DNA of 64,000 nucleotides, taken from Deltaproteobacteria bacterium. GTDB taxonomy: Bacteria; Myxococcota_A; Polyangia; Polyangiales; JADJMO01. The DNA lies in the NCBI GenBank assembly GCA_022843175.1, contig JALHOE010000010.1, positions 22,828-86,827 of the forward strand, in the 5' to 3' direction. Within the stretch, counting starts at the first letter, position 1. Every line of letters starts with the position of its first letter. Position numbers and translations under genes: made by a program. The notes under the pieces are model-generated. The model was not told the DNA's origin and made no database searches. It saw only the letters and a list, made by a program, of their open reading frames with translations. This document shows, one piece after another, positions 1-8,628 of this stretch.

Positions 1-1001
1 CCTCCCCGGAGACCGCGACGGACGCCGCGCCCGATGTGAGCCCCGACGCCCCCTGCTCTCCCTGCGGTACGGGCTGCTGCACCGCGACCGAGACGTGCCT
101 CTTCGGTATGTGCGTCAGCTGCGGTGCGATGCTCGCGTGCGAGGGCGCCTGCGTCGATCACCAGAACAACCCCGAGCACTGCGGCGCGTGCAGCAAGAAA
201 TGCGGCGCGGGCGAGGTGTGCGTCGCCGGCGCGTGCGTCGCCGACTGTCCGAGCGGCCGTACCGAGTGCAGCGGATGGTGCCGCGATACGAAGCTCGATC
301 CCAACCACTGCGGCGCGTGCATGAGCACGTGCCCGGTGCGGCCCGGGTCCTCGATCGCCTGCGTCGACGGGAAGTGCGCGCTCTCGTGCTACCCGGGCTA
401 CGCCGACTGCAACGGCGTCGAGAGCGACGGCTGCGAGGTGCGGACCACCTCGCACAAGAACTGCGGCGAATGCGGCAAGGCGTGCGGCGCCACGGAGGTC
501 TGCCTCGCGGGTGGCACCTGTGCCCCGGGCAAATACCTCTTCGCGACGAAGGCCGTCACCTCGGGCTCGCTCGGCGGCTACTCCGGCGCGGACGCGAAGT
601 GCCAGGCCGCCGCGGTCGCCGCGGGCTTGCCGGGCACCTACCTCGCGTGGATGAACGTCCCGGCGACGCGCTTCGCCAAGTCGTCGTCGCCGTACGTGCT
701 CGCCAACGGCGCCGTGGTCGCGAGCAACTGGACCGACCTCGTCGACGCAAAGCTCACGCGCGCGCTCAACCTCGACGAGTACGGAGCGGGACTCACCGGC
801 AGCGCCCAGGTGTGGGCGGACGCCGACGCGAAGGGGCTCGCGTTCTTCACGTCGAAGAACTGCGCCGGCTGGAACAGCGGGTTCGCGTCGTCGCGGGGGA
901 GCTTCGGCATCTCGACCGCGACCGACGAGTCGTGGGCCGGCCGGATCAGCCAGGATTCGGAGTGCCTCGCGATGCGGCACCTCTACTGCGTGCAGCAGTA
1001 G
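1..1001 (+). CDS. Cys-rich surface protein with C-terminal DUF1554 domain (5' end outside window)
   Basis: The reading frame is already open at base 3 (Ser-Pro-Glu-Thr-Ala-Thr-Asp), a typical Asp/Ala/Pro/Thr linker of a secreted lipoprotein, so the true start and signal peptide lie before the window; the GTG at 36 is probably not the start. The first half is Cys-rich, with repeated C-x2-C and HCGACxxxC motifs. From about base 531 (KYLFATKAVTSG) to the end it matches the DUF1554 pattern found in secreted bacterial proteins: a GGYSGADAKCQAAA motif, then AWMN, then a C-terminal CLAMRHLYC segment. A cell-surface location is inferred and no catalytic function is known. It converges on the next gene with only 3 bp between stop codons. 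Confidence 0.75.
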   Translation, partial: SPETATDAAPDVSPDAPCSPCGTGCCTATETCLFGMCVSCGAMLACEGACVDHQNNPEHCGACSKKCGAGEVCVAGACVADCPSGRTECSGWCRDTKLDPNHCGACMSTCPVRPGSSIACVDGKCALSCYPGYADCNGVESDGCEVRTTSHKNCGECGKACGATEVCLAGGTCAPGKYLFATKAVTSGSLGGYSGADAKCQAAAVAAGLPGTYLAWMNVPATRFAKSSSPYVLANGAVVASNWTDLVDAKLTRALNLDEYGAGLTGSAQVWADADAKGLAFFTSKNCAGWNSGFASSRGSFGISTATDESWAGRISQDSECLAMRHLYCVQQ

Positions 1002-1004
1002 AGG

Positions 1005-4000
1005 CTAGAGCGCAGGCGGGAACGTCGCGTCGTCGATCAGCGGCACCGTGGGCGCGTTGCCGACGAGCTGGAACGGGCTCGTGCCGAAGCCGAGCTGGAC
1101 GTCGGTCTTCTGGATCTTCGAGGCGCAGCGGAGGACGAAGATCTCGATCGGGATCTCGCCGGCGGCGAGCGTGGTGGAGGGCTCGTCCGGGGTGCTGTCG
1201 GCGGCGGCCTTGCCGTGCACCTCGAGGAAGAGATCGCTCAGCGCGAGGCCGACGCCCGCCTTGGCGCCGAGGATCGCCCACACCGCGTCCTTCACGTCGT
1301 CGTCGAGCTCGCGCATGCGGAGCGCGCCGCCGGGGTGCTTCACCTTGCCCATGTAGCGAACGATGAAGTTCGCCTGATCGGTGAGCTCGGTGCCGCCGAG
1401 GGTGCGGAAGCCGTCGACGTCGGTGACGGCGAAGTTGTCGCCGGCGGTGGTGTCGATCCACGTGAGGAGCTTCGCGCCCGCGACGACGTCGCTCGCACGC
1501 GGCTTCTCGGTGCTCTTGCCACGCGCGAACTCCCACAGCGCGGCGCGGTCGATCGAGCTGAACGAGCCGGAGCCGCAGAACGCGTCGTTGATCTTGCCCG
1601 TGGCGGAGAAGACGTTGACGAACGCGGTGAGGCCCGTCGTGGGCTTGGGCCACGGGTTCTCGCTGAACGTCTCGGTCTTGCCCGCCGCGGTGATCTTCAG
1701 CTGGCGCGGCGTCGAGGTGGTGAGCTCGAAGGTGAAGGTCTCCATCTTCCCGTTGTCCGGATGGGTGGGCCAGCCGGACGGGGTGAGGATGGTGCTCCGC
1801 ACGGTCTTGCCGTCGGCGTCGACGGTGAACGAGCGATAGGTGCGGAGGCGCGCGGGCCCGTACGGGTTGCGGATCTCGCCCCACTCGAGGGTGCTCGCGC
1901 GGAACCGGAGCTCGATCGCCCGCATCTTGCCGGCGCGCGTCTGCATCGCGCTCCACACGGAGTCGCCGAGCGCATCGAGGAACTTCGCCGCAGGGCTCCC
2001 GGTCTCGGGGAGCATCACCTCGGGGCGCGTGTCGGGCATCGCGGTGTCGAGCGGCATCGTCGAGTCGATCGGTTCGCTCCCGTCGATCGGCTCGGTGCCG
2101 GTGTCCTCCTCGACGATCGCGGAGTCGGCCTCGGCGTCCGGCGCGCTGGTCGTCGACTCGGGCGAGCTGCAGCCCACGAGCGTCACGGCGAGCGCCGCGA
2201 AGCGACGGCGCGCGAAGAACGCGCCGAGGAGCGCGGCGACGGCCCAGGCCGCGCCGCCGGAGCTCGATGCGTGGGTGTGGCAACCGCAACCGCCCGCGTC
2301 CGCAGTGGGCGCCAGCCTCGCGCCGGGATCGGCATCGGGATCGGACGGCGCTCCGCCGTCGTCACCGGGGGTGGGTCCCGCGTCGTCGCCGGGGGTGGGT
2401 CCCGCGTCCTCCACCGGCATCTCCGGCGGCTCGGGCAGACCGGGGATGGCGAGGAACTTACACTTCGGCTTGGTGCCGAGCTCCGGCGGGTACGCGCGGG
2501 TGAGCGAGCCGAGCTTGCTCGTCATGAGCGCGCTCAGGCCCACGAGCTTGCACGTCTCGGCGGTGGGGGTGGCGGCGAAGGCGGTGAGCGAGCCGCTATG
2601 GCACTCGATCGGCGCGTCGGCGGTGATCTTGGCGGCCGCGTCGCCGATCGAGAACAGCGCCTTCACATCGAGGCCGAGCGGGAAGATCGCCGGCCGGAGG
2701 TAGTCGCACACGCCGGCCTGCATCCACGACGGCGTGTACGACGCGTCGAAGGTGGCGGGCCCGACGTCCCCCGGGTCGGGGAGCACCAGCGCGTGCTTCG
2801 CGATCGCGGCGGCCGCGATGTTGAACGAGTGCGCCCACAAACCGCTGTCGTAGAGGTTGGCGAGGATGGTGCCCTTGCTCGACGCCGCGGCGTTGATCCG
2901 CGTGGTGAACTCGCCCGAGGTGGTGGAGAAGTTCTTCTTGTACTCGTCGATCAGCGTGCCCACCCGGGCCTCGGCCAGGTCGATCACGTAGCTCTTGATC
3001 GAGTCCTTGATCGGCTGCACGACCGGCTGCATCAGCGCGGCGACGATGTCCGGGATCTTCACCGAGACCCCGGCGGTGCTCATCAGATCCTCGAGGCGCT
3101 GCAGCCAGTCGGGGACGAGCGCCCTGCTGATCGCCTCGTAGTCGATGGAGGTGAGGTCGTTGGACCAGTCCTTCATCGGCGTGAACGCGATCGCGACGTC
3201 GGCGCGGGTGAGATCGAGGCCGTCGGAGGTGGGCGAGAGCGGGCCGTTGAGCTTGTTGGAGACGTTCTCGATCGTCGACACCAGCGCGGGCGAGAAGCCG
3301 CGCAGATCGGTGCCGAGCTCGTCGCTGATCTTGTCGAAGGCGCTCGGGAGCGCCATGCCCGAGGCGTCCTTGCGCGGCTTGAGGATGCTCACGTAGACGA
3401 AGTACTTCGCGTAGAGCGAGCCACAGCTCACGCTGCACGCGGTCTTGTCGTCGAGCGTGCCGAGCACGCCGTCCGCGCCGGCGGTGACCTTGAGGCGCGC
3501 GCCGTCGGTCGTCGTCGGGTCCTGCATCGCCTTCACCGCGGCCTCGATGTCGGTGCGGAGCTTCTTGCGACCGGCCTCGATTTCCTCGATGTAGTACGGC
3601 GCCATCATCACCTGCTCGTACGGCGCGAGCCCGGCGCTCGAGACGAGCGTCGTGAGCGAGGCACCCGGCTTGGCCGCGCGCGCGGCCTCGAACTTGTCGC
3701 GGGCGTGCTTGCTCGCGAGCTGCCAGAGGGGGCTCTTGGTGTCGAAATACGCGCGGAGCACGAAGCTCTTGGGGATCGCGTGGCCGAGCGGGCCAGCGCC
3801 GAAGTTCGCCGGTTTGAGCGTGTAGGCCGCCTTCTGCAGCATCGACTCCGCCGTCATGTGCCGCACCACATTGGACCAGCTCGACATGCGGCCCGACGTG
3901 ATCGGGTTGAGCGTGAACGTCTCGCCCGTCATGTAGTTGACGTAGTGGTGGGCGATCGCGTCGGTGGAGCCGTGGAGGAAGCAGCCCATCGCGTAGGCCT

Positions 4001-4346
4001 TCTCCTCGGCGGTGACGGCCATGTCGTAGAGCATCTGGCACTGCTGGAACGGCTGCTGCTCGATCGCGTGCGACGCGTCGGTCATCCCGGGGAAGATGAC
4101 GTTGTCGGGGCCGATCGCGCCGGCGCGGAAGGCGAGCGGTTGATCGATGATCGCCTTCGCGTCGACGTCGGCCAACGTGACCGTGTAGGGGCCGAGCTTG
4201 AGCGCGACGGTCTTGCCGCCGCCGGCGACGATCGCCGTGCGCACATCGTTGGCGAGCACGATGTGTACGCGCGTGGTGAAGGCTTCGGCGGTGGCGGCGT
4301 GCGCGAGGACCGCGGCGACGCCGGCGAGGAGGACCCCCTTGTTCAT
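1005..4346 (-). CDS. Zn-dependent phospholipase C-like MYXO-CTERM protein fused in frame to a lipoprotein
   Basis: A 1113-residue open frame that looks like two proteins joined. Residues 1-22 are a signal peptide. Residues 23 to about 250 resemble the zinc-dependent phospholipase C fold (His28 just after the signal, and an LHGSTDAIAHH motif near residues 123-134 with possible metal ligands). After a PTPGDDAG linker duplicated in tandem comes a MYXO-CTERM-like tail at about 684-714 (GGCGC, hydrophobic helix, FFARRR). With no stop, it runs directly into a lipobox-like LAVTLVGC (Cys726), an Asp/Thr-rich linker and a further 350-residue domain that I do not recognise. No ATG or TTG precedes the lipobox; the only GTG is too close to the Cys to give a signal peptide. 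A real fusion, a lost stop/start or a sequence error are all possible. Confidence 0.7.
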   Translation of the reverse strand: MNKGVLLAGVAAVLAHAATAEAFTTRVHIVLANDVRTAIVAGGGKTVALKLGPYTVTLADVDAKAIIDQPLAFRAGAIGPDNVIFPGMTDASHAIEQQPFQQCQMLYDMAVTAEEKAYAMGCFLHGSTDAIAHHYVNYMTGETFTLNPITSGRMSSWSNVVRHMTAESMLQKAAYTLKPANFGAGPLGHAIPKSFVLRAYFDTKSPLWQLASKHARDKFEAARAAKPGASLTTLVSSAGLAPYEQVMMAPYYIEEIEAGRKKLRTDIEAAVKAMQDPTTTDGARLKVTAGADGVLGTLDDKTACSVSCGSLYAKYFVYVSILKPRKDASGMALPSAFDKISDELGTDLRGFSPALVSTIENVSNKLNGPLSPTSDGLDLTRADVAIAFTPMKDWSNDLTSIDYEAISRALVPDWLQRLEDLMSTAGVSVKIPDIVAALMQPVVQPIKDSIKSYVIDLAEARVGTLIDEYKKNFSTTSGEFTTRINAAASSKGTILANLYDSGLWAHSFNIAAAAIAKHALVLPDPGDVGPATFDASYTPSWMQAGVCDYLRPAIFPLGLDVKALFSIGDAAAKITADAPIECHSGSLTAFAATPTAETCKLVGLSALMTSKLGSLTRAYPPELGTKPKCKFLAIPGLPEPPEMPVEDAGPTPGDDAGPTPGDDGGAPSDPDADPGARLAPTADAGGCGCHTHASSSGGAAWAVAALLGAFFARRRFAALAVTLVGCSSPESTTSAPDAEADSAIVEEDTGTEPIDGSEPIDSTMPLDTAMPDTRPEVMLPETGSPAAKFLDALGDSVWSAMQTRAGKMRAIELRFRASTLEWGEIRNPYGPARLRTYRSFTVDADGKTVRSTILTPSGWPTHPDNGKMETFTFELTTSTPRQLKITAAGKTETFSENPWPKPTTGLTAFVNVFSATGKINDAFCGSGSFSSIDRAALWEFARGKSTEKPRASDVVAGAKLLTWIDTTAGDNFAVTDVDGFRTLGGTELTDQANFIVRYMGKVKHPGGALRMRELDDDVKDAVWAILGAKAGVGLALSDLFLEVHGKAAADSTPDEPSTTLAAGEIPIEIFVLRCASKIQKTDVQLGFGTSPFQLVGNAPTVPLIDDATFPPAL

Positions 4347-4417
4347 GCGGGGAGCTTATCCGTTTTTCGAGTTGGGGCTCCCTGCCCCGGGTCGATCGCG
4401 CGCCTATCCGTGACGAG

Positions 4418-5857
4418 TCAGCACCACTTCACGCGCACCCGATAGGTCACCTTCACCTCGCCCTTCTTCGGCACCCTCGGGCTGAAGGTGAAGGTGTGAG
4501 CGTCCTTCTTGGTGTGCGGGTGCGAGGACTGGGTGATCTCCCAATCGCCGCCGATCGGCTCGACGATCTCGACGACCTCGTCGACGTCCTTGTGGTTGCG
4601 CACATGGATCTGCCACTCGCTCTCGGAGGTGCAGGAGCCGAACGGCTTCCACGACATCTGCTTGCGGTCGGCGACGATGTCGAACGCCTCGCCCATCTTG
4701 ATGCGGAGCTTCTCGTCGCGCGGCGTGTGGTCGATGCGGTCCTCACCGATGAACTGCTTGGCGCCGGACTTGTCGGCCTTGTAGACGCGGACCACGCCCT
4801 TGGGCAGCGGGATGCCGAGCTTGTTGTTCTCTTTGTTCTCGATGTCGATGTAGACGCCGACCTTCTGGTTCGACATCACCTGCCCGTACGAGCCGCGGTA
4901 GTAGTAGCTGTTGCCGAAGAAGATGAGCTTCTTGGTGAGGCCGATCCCCTCGGCGTCGAGCAGGGTCACCTGCTTCTGCTCGTTCTGCAGGACGTTGGTC
5001 GGCTTCTGCAGCGTGTAGAGGTGGTACTCGAACAGGCCCTCTTCCTTGAACGGCTTGGCGCCGCCCATCGGCGCGGCCGGCGCGGACTTGGACGGGTAGT
5101 CGTACGCCGGGTACTCGGCCACCTTGTTGACGTCGCCCGCGACGAGCTTGAGCTTCGCGTTCTCGTAGCTCGCGCCGGTGCCGTTGCTCAGGGTGACCCA
5201 GCCGGTGAGGTCGCCCTTCTGGTCCTTGTCGTCGATCGAGAGGACGTAGTCGGCCTTCCAGGTGATGCCGCGGGTGAGGTAGGTGACCTCGAGCTTCTGC
5301 TTCGGGCCGTTGGAGTCCACGAGCCACACCAGCGTGGGCTTGGCGATGAGGTTCGCCGGCACCTCGGGGAACGCGAGGCGGCCGGGGAAGCCGTAGGTGA
5401 TCTCGCCGTTGATCTTCATGACCGGCGAGCCACCGTTGACGGCGAGGACCTCGGCGTCGAAGCCGTCTTCCTTTCCGAGCTTCTCGTTCCAGCGATAGAC
5501 CTTCACCTTCTTGCCGACGTACTTCTCGAGGAGCGTGCCGGGCGAGAGCAGGTCGTAGCGGTAGTTCTGCTCGAGGACGCTGATGCCGTTCGCCGCGGTG
5601 AGCGACTTGATCGACACCGTCTCGGGCTGGATCTGCGAAGCGACGTCGCGGAACTCGAGGGCCACCCTGCCCTTGCCGAGATCGATGTCGCGAACCTCGC
5701 GCACCAGGCCGAAGTTCTGGTTGTAGACCGTGATCGAGACCTCGGTGCGGTCCTTGGCGGGCGAGACCCTCGCGACGGCCACGGGCTGCTGCTGCGCGAC
5801 GGCGGGCGCCGAGAGCGCGAGGACCACGGCGACCAGCGACAGACGTTTCAGCACCAT
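4418..5857 (-). CDS. DUF4139 domain-containing secreted protein (paralogue 2)
   Basis: A 479-residue protein with a cleavable signal peptide (MVLKRLSLVAVVLALSAPAVA) and no lipobox, so it is probably secreted or periplasmic. The mature part has the DUF4139 pattern: an N-terminal SITVYNQNFGLVREVRDIDL strand, an RYDLLSPGTLLEKYVGKKV motif and a C-terminal beta-rich part ending TYRVRVKWC with a terminal Cys. It is closely similar along its whole length to the gene immediately upstream, which overlaps it by 10 bp, so the pair is a tandem duplication in one operon. The molecular function of DUF4139 proteins is not established. Confidence 0.85.
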   Translation of the reverse strand: MVLKRLSLVAVVLALSAPAVAQQQPVAVARVSPAKDRTEVSITVYNQNFGLVREVRDIDLGKGRVALEFRDVASQIQPETVSIKSLTAANGISVLEQNYRYDLLSPGTLLEKYVGKKVKVYRWNEKLGKEDGFDAEVLAVNGGSPVMKINGEITYGFPGRLAFPEVPANLIAKPTLVWLVDSNGPKQKLEVTYLTRGITWKADYVLSIDDKDQKGDLTGWVTLSNGTGASYENAKLKLVAGDVNKVAEYPAYDYPSKSAPAAPMGGAKPFKEEGLFEYHLYTLQKPTNVLQNEQKQVTLLDAEGIGLTKKLIFFGNSYYYRGSYGQVMSNQKVGVYIDIENKENNKLGIPLPKGVVRVYKADKSGAKQFIGEDRIDHTPRDEKLRIKMGEAFDIVADRKQMSWKPFGSCTSESEWQIHVRNHKDVDEVVEIVEPIGGDWEITQSSHPHTKKDAHTFTFSPRVPKKGEVKVTYRVRVKWC

Positions 5858-7296
5858 TTGACCCTCACGCGATAAGTGATCTTGAGATTGGTGCGCGCCG
5901 GCACCTTCGCGTCGAACGTGAAGGTGTGCGCGTCGAGCTTCTTGTGGGGGAGGGACGACTTGAGGACCTCCCAGTCGCCGCCGATCGGCTCGAACACCTC
6001 GACGGCGACCGGCGTGTCCTTGTGGTTTCTGAGCTCGACCTCCCAGTCGCTCTCCGACGCGCAGGTGCCGAGGGTCGTCCAGTTCATTTGGCGGCGGTCG
6101 CCGACGACGTCGAACGCGTCGCCCATCTTGATGCGAAGCTTCTCGTCGCGCGGCGTGTGGTCGATGTTGTCCTCGCCGATGAACTGCCGCGCGCCCGAGG
6201 AGTCCGCCTTGTAGACGCGGACGACGCCCTTCGGGAGCGGGATGCCGAGCTTGTTCTGCTCTTTGTTCTCGATGTCGAGGTAGACGCCGATCTTCTGGTT
6301 GCTGGCGATCTGACCGTAGTGGCCGCGGTAGTAGTGCGCGGCGCCGAAGAAGATCAGCTTCTTGTGGACGGCGATGCCCCGGCCCTCGAGCAGCGTGGCC
6401 TGCTTCTTCTCGTTGTTGAGGACGGTGGTCGGGCGGCCGAGCGTGTAGAGGTGGTACTCGAAGAAGCCCTCCTCCTTGAAGCCCGCCGCCTCGTCCTTCT
6501 TCGCGTACTCCTTCTCCATGCCGTCGAGGTCGTCGTCGTAGGACACGGTGTTGGCGACCTTGTTGACGTCACCGGCGACGAGCTTGAGCTGCGCGTTCTC
6601 GAACGAGGTGCCGCTCCGGTTGTCGAGGGTGACCCAGCCGGTGAGGTCGGCTCTCGCGTCGTCGGCGTCGACGTCGAGCACGTAGTCCGAGCGCCAGGAC
6701 ATCTGACTCGTGAGGTAGGTGAGCTCGACCTTCTGCTTCTCGCGGGTGCTGCCGAGGAGCCACACCAGCGAGGGCTTCGCGATCAGGTTGGCCGGGACCT
6801 CGGGGAACGCGACGCGGCCCGCGAAGCCGTAGGTGACCTCGCCGTTGATCTTGTAGACGGGCGAGCCGCCCTCGACCGAGAGGACCTCGGCGTCGAACGC
6901 GTCCTCGGCGTTGGTGGCCTCGTTCCAGCGATAGAGGCGCACCTTCTTGCCGACGTATTTCTCGAGCAGCTTGGCCGGGGTGAGCAGGTCGTAGCGGTAG
7001 TTCTGCTCGAACACCGTGAGCGCGCTCGCGTCGTCGAGCGACTTGATCGACACCGTCTCGGGCTGCACGTGCGCGGCGACGTCGCGGAATTCGAGCTCGA
7101 CCCGCCCGCTCCCGAGGTCGATGTTGCGCACCTCTCGCACGAGGCCGAAGCCCTGGTTGTAGACGGTGATCGACACCTTCTCGCGCTGCGCGCTCGTGGA
7201 CGCACGCTTGGCGGTGGGGCCGTCGGACGACGGCGTGGCGGCCTTGGGCTTACCGCCGCAGCCCGCGAGGAAGATCAGGAGGAGGATTCGCTTCAT
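5848..7296 (-). CDS. DUF4139 domain-containing lipoprotein (paralogue 1)
   Basis: A 482-residue protein. I chose the ATG at 7296 because it gives a clean lipoprotein signal (MKRILLLIFLAGCGGK, lipobox LAGC); a longer upstream reading has no such signal. The DUF4139 core matches the downstream paralogue motif by motif (SITVYNQGFGLVREVRNIDL, RYDLLTPAKLLEKYVGKKV, the same TYRVRVKWC end). The main differences are lipidation and a charged insert in the middle. The stop codon lies inside the start region of the paralogue, suggesting translational coupling. It is divergent from the small membrane gene at 7372. Confidence 0.87.
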   Translation of the reverse strand: MKRILLLIFLAGCGGKPKAATPSSDGPTAKRASTSAQREKVSITVYNQGFGLVREVRNIDLGSGRVELEFRDVAAHVQPETVSIKSLDDASALTVFEQNYRYDLLTPAKLLEKYVGKKVRLYRWNEATNAEDAFDAEVLSVEGGSPVYKINGEVTYGFAGRVAFPEVPANLIAKPSLVWLLGSTREKQKVELTYLTSQMSWRSDYVLDVDADDARADLTGWVTLDNRSGTSFENAQLKLVAGDVNKVANTVSYDDDLDGMEKEYAKKDEAAGFKEEGFFEYHLYTLGRPTTVLNNEKKQATLLEGRGIAVHKKLIFFGAAHYYRGHYGQIASNQKIGVYLDIENKEQNKLGIPLPKGVVRVYKADSSGARQFIGEDNIDHTPRDEKLRIKMGDAFDVVGDRRQMNWTTLGTCASESDWEVELRNHKDTPVAVEVFEPIGGDWEVLKSSLPHKKLDAHTFTFDAKVPARTNLKITYRVRVKWC

Positions 7297-7371
7297 CGGG
7301 TACCCGAGCGCCAACGGGGCGAGGGTACGCGTTCTTACGCGTCGGCGAGGGTAACGATCTAGTCTCTCGGA

Positions 7372-7545
7372 ATGAGCGCAGGCGTCTGGAACCTGGTGAT
7401 GGGGCTGCTGGCCATCGGAGCCGCTGTGGGCGGAATGCACTTCCCGATGTTGGGCCAGTACGGCAACGTCGCGCTCTACGCGATCGGCGGCGTTTTGGCC
7501 GCCGTCGGGCTCTACCAAATCGTTCGGAGCCGTCGCGCGTCGTAA
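7372..7545 (+). CDS. Small two-helix membrane protein (57 aa)
   Basis: An ATG at 7372 opens a 57-codon frame ending in TAA. It encodes two hydrophobic segments (about residues 4-22, VWNLVMGLLAIGAAVGG, and 33-50, VALYAIGGVLAAVGLYQIV) separated by a short polar loop, with a basic tail RSRRAS. This is a typical positive-inside helical hairpin. I do not recognise the family. It sits 75 bp from the divergent DUF4139 lipoprotein start and just before another membrane gene, so the two membrane genes may be co-transcribed. Confidence comes from the hydrophobic pattern and GC3-rich codons only. Confidence 0.65.
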   Translation: MSAGVWNLVMGLLAIGAAVGGMHFPMLGQYGNVALYAIGGVLAAVGLYQIVRSRRAS

Positions 7546-7583
7546 CGGGAACAACAACGCCCCTACGAAAGTTTCGAGAGCTC

Positions 7584-7982
7584 ATGCACCACCGCCCCTC
7601 CGTCGCCTCCTGGATGGCCTCCGTCGTCGTCGGCAGCTACGCCGGCGCCTGGGGCTTCGCCACGCTCAGCGCGATGATGCGCGGTGGGCTCGTGAAGTGG
7701 GTCGTGCTCATGGCCTTCTGCAGCGCGCTCGCCGCCGCGCAGGTCGTCATCCTCGGCGCGATCGACACGCTCCTGTTGTGGGCGCGCATTCGCATGCTGC
7801 CCAACGGCCGCAAGGCGTGGCTCGGGTCGATGCTCTCGATGGTGCTGGTGCTCGGCCTCGGCATGGGCTGGCCGTTCGCCAAGTACTTCGGGCCCTCGGG
7901 GCTCGTGCTGTCGATCCTCGCGCCGCTCGTGCTGGTGCCGCTCGTCGTGCGGCTGATCCTCGGCGAGCGCTGCGACGCCTGA
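7584..7982 (+). CDS. Hypothetical four-helix membrane protein
   Basis: A 132-residue protein with four hydrophobic segments, roughly at residues 8-30, 37-62, 80-98 and 102-124, and charged connecting loops (RIRMLPNGRK). I do not recognise the family. It follows the 57-residue membrane protein by 38 bp on the same strand, and the two may form a small membrane operon. Its TGA is followed at once by a REP-like 24-bp arm that separates it from the convergent oxidoreductase gene. Confidence 0.7.
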   Translation: MHHRPSVASWMASVVVGSYAGAWGFATLSAMMRGGLVKWVVLMAFCSALAAAQVVILGAIDTLLLWARIRMLPNGRKAWLGSMLSMVLVLGLGMGWPFAKYFGPSGLVLSILAPLVLVPLVVRLILGERCDA

Positions 7983-7983
7983 C

Positions 7984-8007
7984 AGGCGCACGCGTCAGCG
8001 AGCGCCT
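7984..8007. repeat. Single arm of a REP-like palindromic repeat
   Basis: A 24-bp sequence starting AGGCGCACGCG and ending AGCGAGCGCCT lies between two convergent genes. It closely matches the right arm of the larger palindrome at 34728-34782 and the copy at the window end. It is itself an imperfect dyad (AGGCGC at one end, GCGCCT at the other), so its RNA could fold and serve as a 3' boundary on both strands. Function is inferred. Confidence 0.6.
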
Positions 8008-8013
8008 CACGAC

Positions 8014-8628
8014 TCACAACCCCGACTGCATCTTGAACGTCCACTCCCGGCCCCGGCCGCCGACGGTCGAGAGGTGGATCCACAACATCGCCAGGTTCTC
8101 GAGCACCGACGCGTTGCGCAGCGGGCCCGCGTCCACCGGGTGAAAGCCCGCGCGCGTCGCGAGCTCGCAGAGGGCGCTCTTGGCCGCCGCGTCGTCTCCG
8201 GCGAAGAACACGTCGCAGCCGCGCGGGTTGTCGTGGAACTCCGCGCCGAAGGTGTTGAAGCCCTTGATCACACGCGCCCCCGGCGCGGCCGCCGCGATCG
8301 CCGAGGCGAGCGAGCCCTCGGCGGGCGGATTCCACACCGGGCCGTCCTTCCACACGAGGGGGTTGTTGCAGTCGACGACGATCTTCCCCTCGAGCTCTTT
8401 GCTCAACGAGCGGGCGACCTCGACCGCCACCGGCCCCGGGACAGCGAGGATCACCACGTCGCCCCACGCCGCGGCTTCGGCGGGCGCGCTCGCGGACGCG
8501 CCCCTCGCGCGCGCGAGGAGCTCCGGCTTGCTCTCGCGGACACCGAACCGCACCTCGAGCCCGGAGAGGGCGAAGCGCGTGCCGAGGTTTCCGCCGACGT
8601 GGCCTGCGCCGATGACCGCGATCTTCAT
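8014..8628 (-). CDS. NADPH-dependent F420 reductase-like oxidoreductase
   Basis: A 204-residue protein starting at the ATG at 8628. It opens with a Rossmann dinucleotide-binding motif (MKIAVIGAGHVGGNLG) and continues with VVILAVPG, VVDCNNP and VIKGFNTFGAEF, all characteristic of the Fno/NADP oxidoreductase coenzyme F420-dependent family. Members reduce F420 with NADPH, or act on other small substrates in organisms without F420. Nothing in the window shows that F420 is made, so the substrate is open. Its start overlaps the stop of the upstream SRPBCC gene by 4 bp (ATGA), indicating a two-gene operon. Confidence 0.85.
   Translation of the reverse strand: MKIAVIGAGHVGGNLGTRFALSGLEVRFGVRESKPELLARARGASASAPAEAAAWGDVVILAVPGPVAVEVARSLSKELEGKIVVDCNNPLVWKDGPVWNPPAEGSLASAIAAAAPGARVIKGFNTFGAEFHDNPRGCDVFFAGDDAAAKSALCELATRAGFHPVDAGPLRNASVLENLAMLWIHLSTVGGRGREWTFKMQSGL

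Noticed and set aside
1215..4445. Long plus-strand open frame opposite the Zn-PLC fusion gene
   Set aside because: Composition is a shadow of the minus-strand gene (very Arg/Glu/Val/Gly-rich), with no signal peptide or motif.
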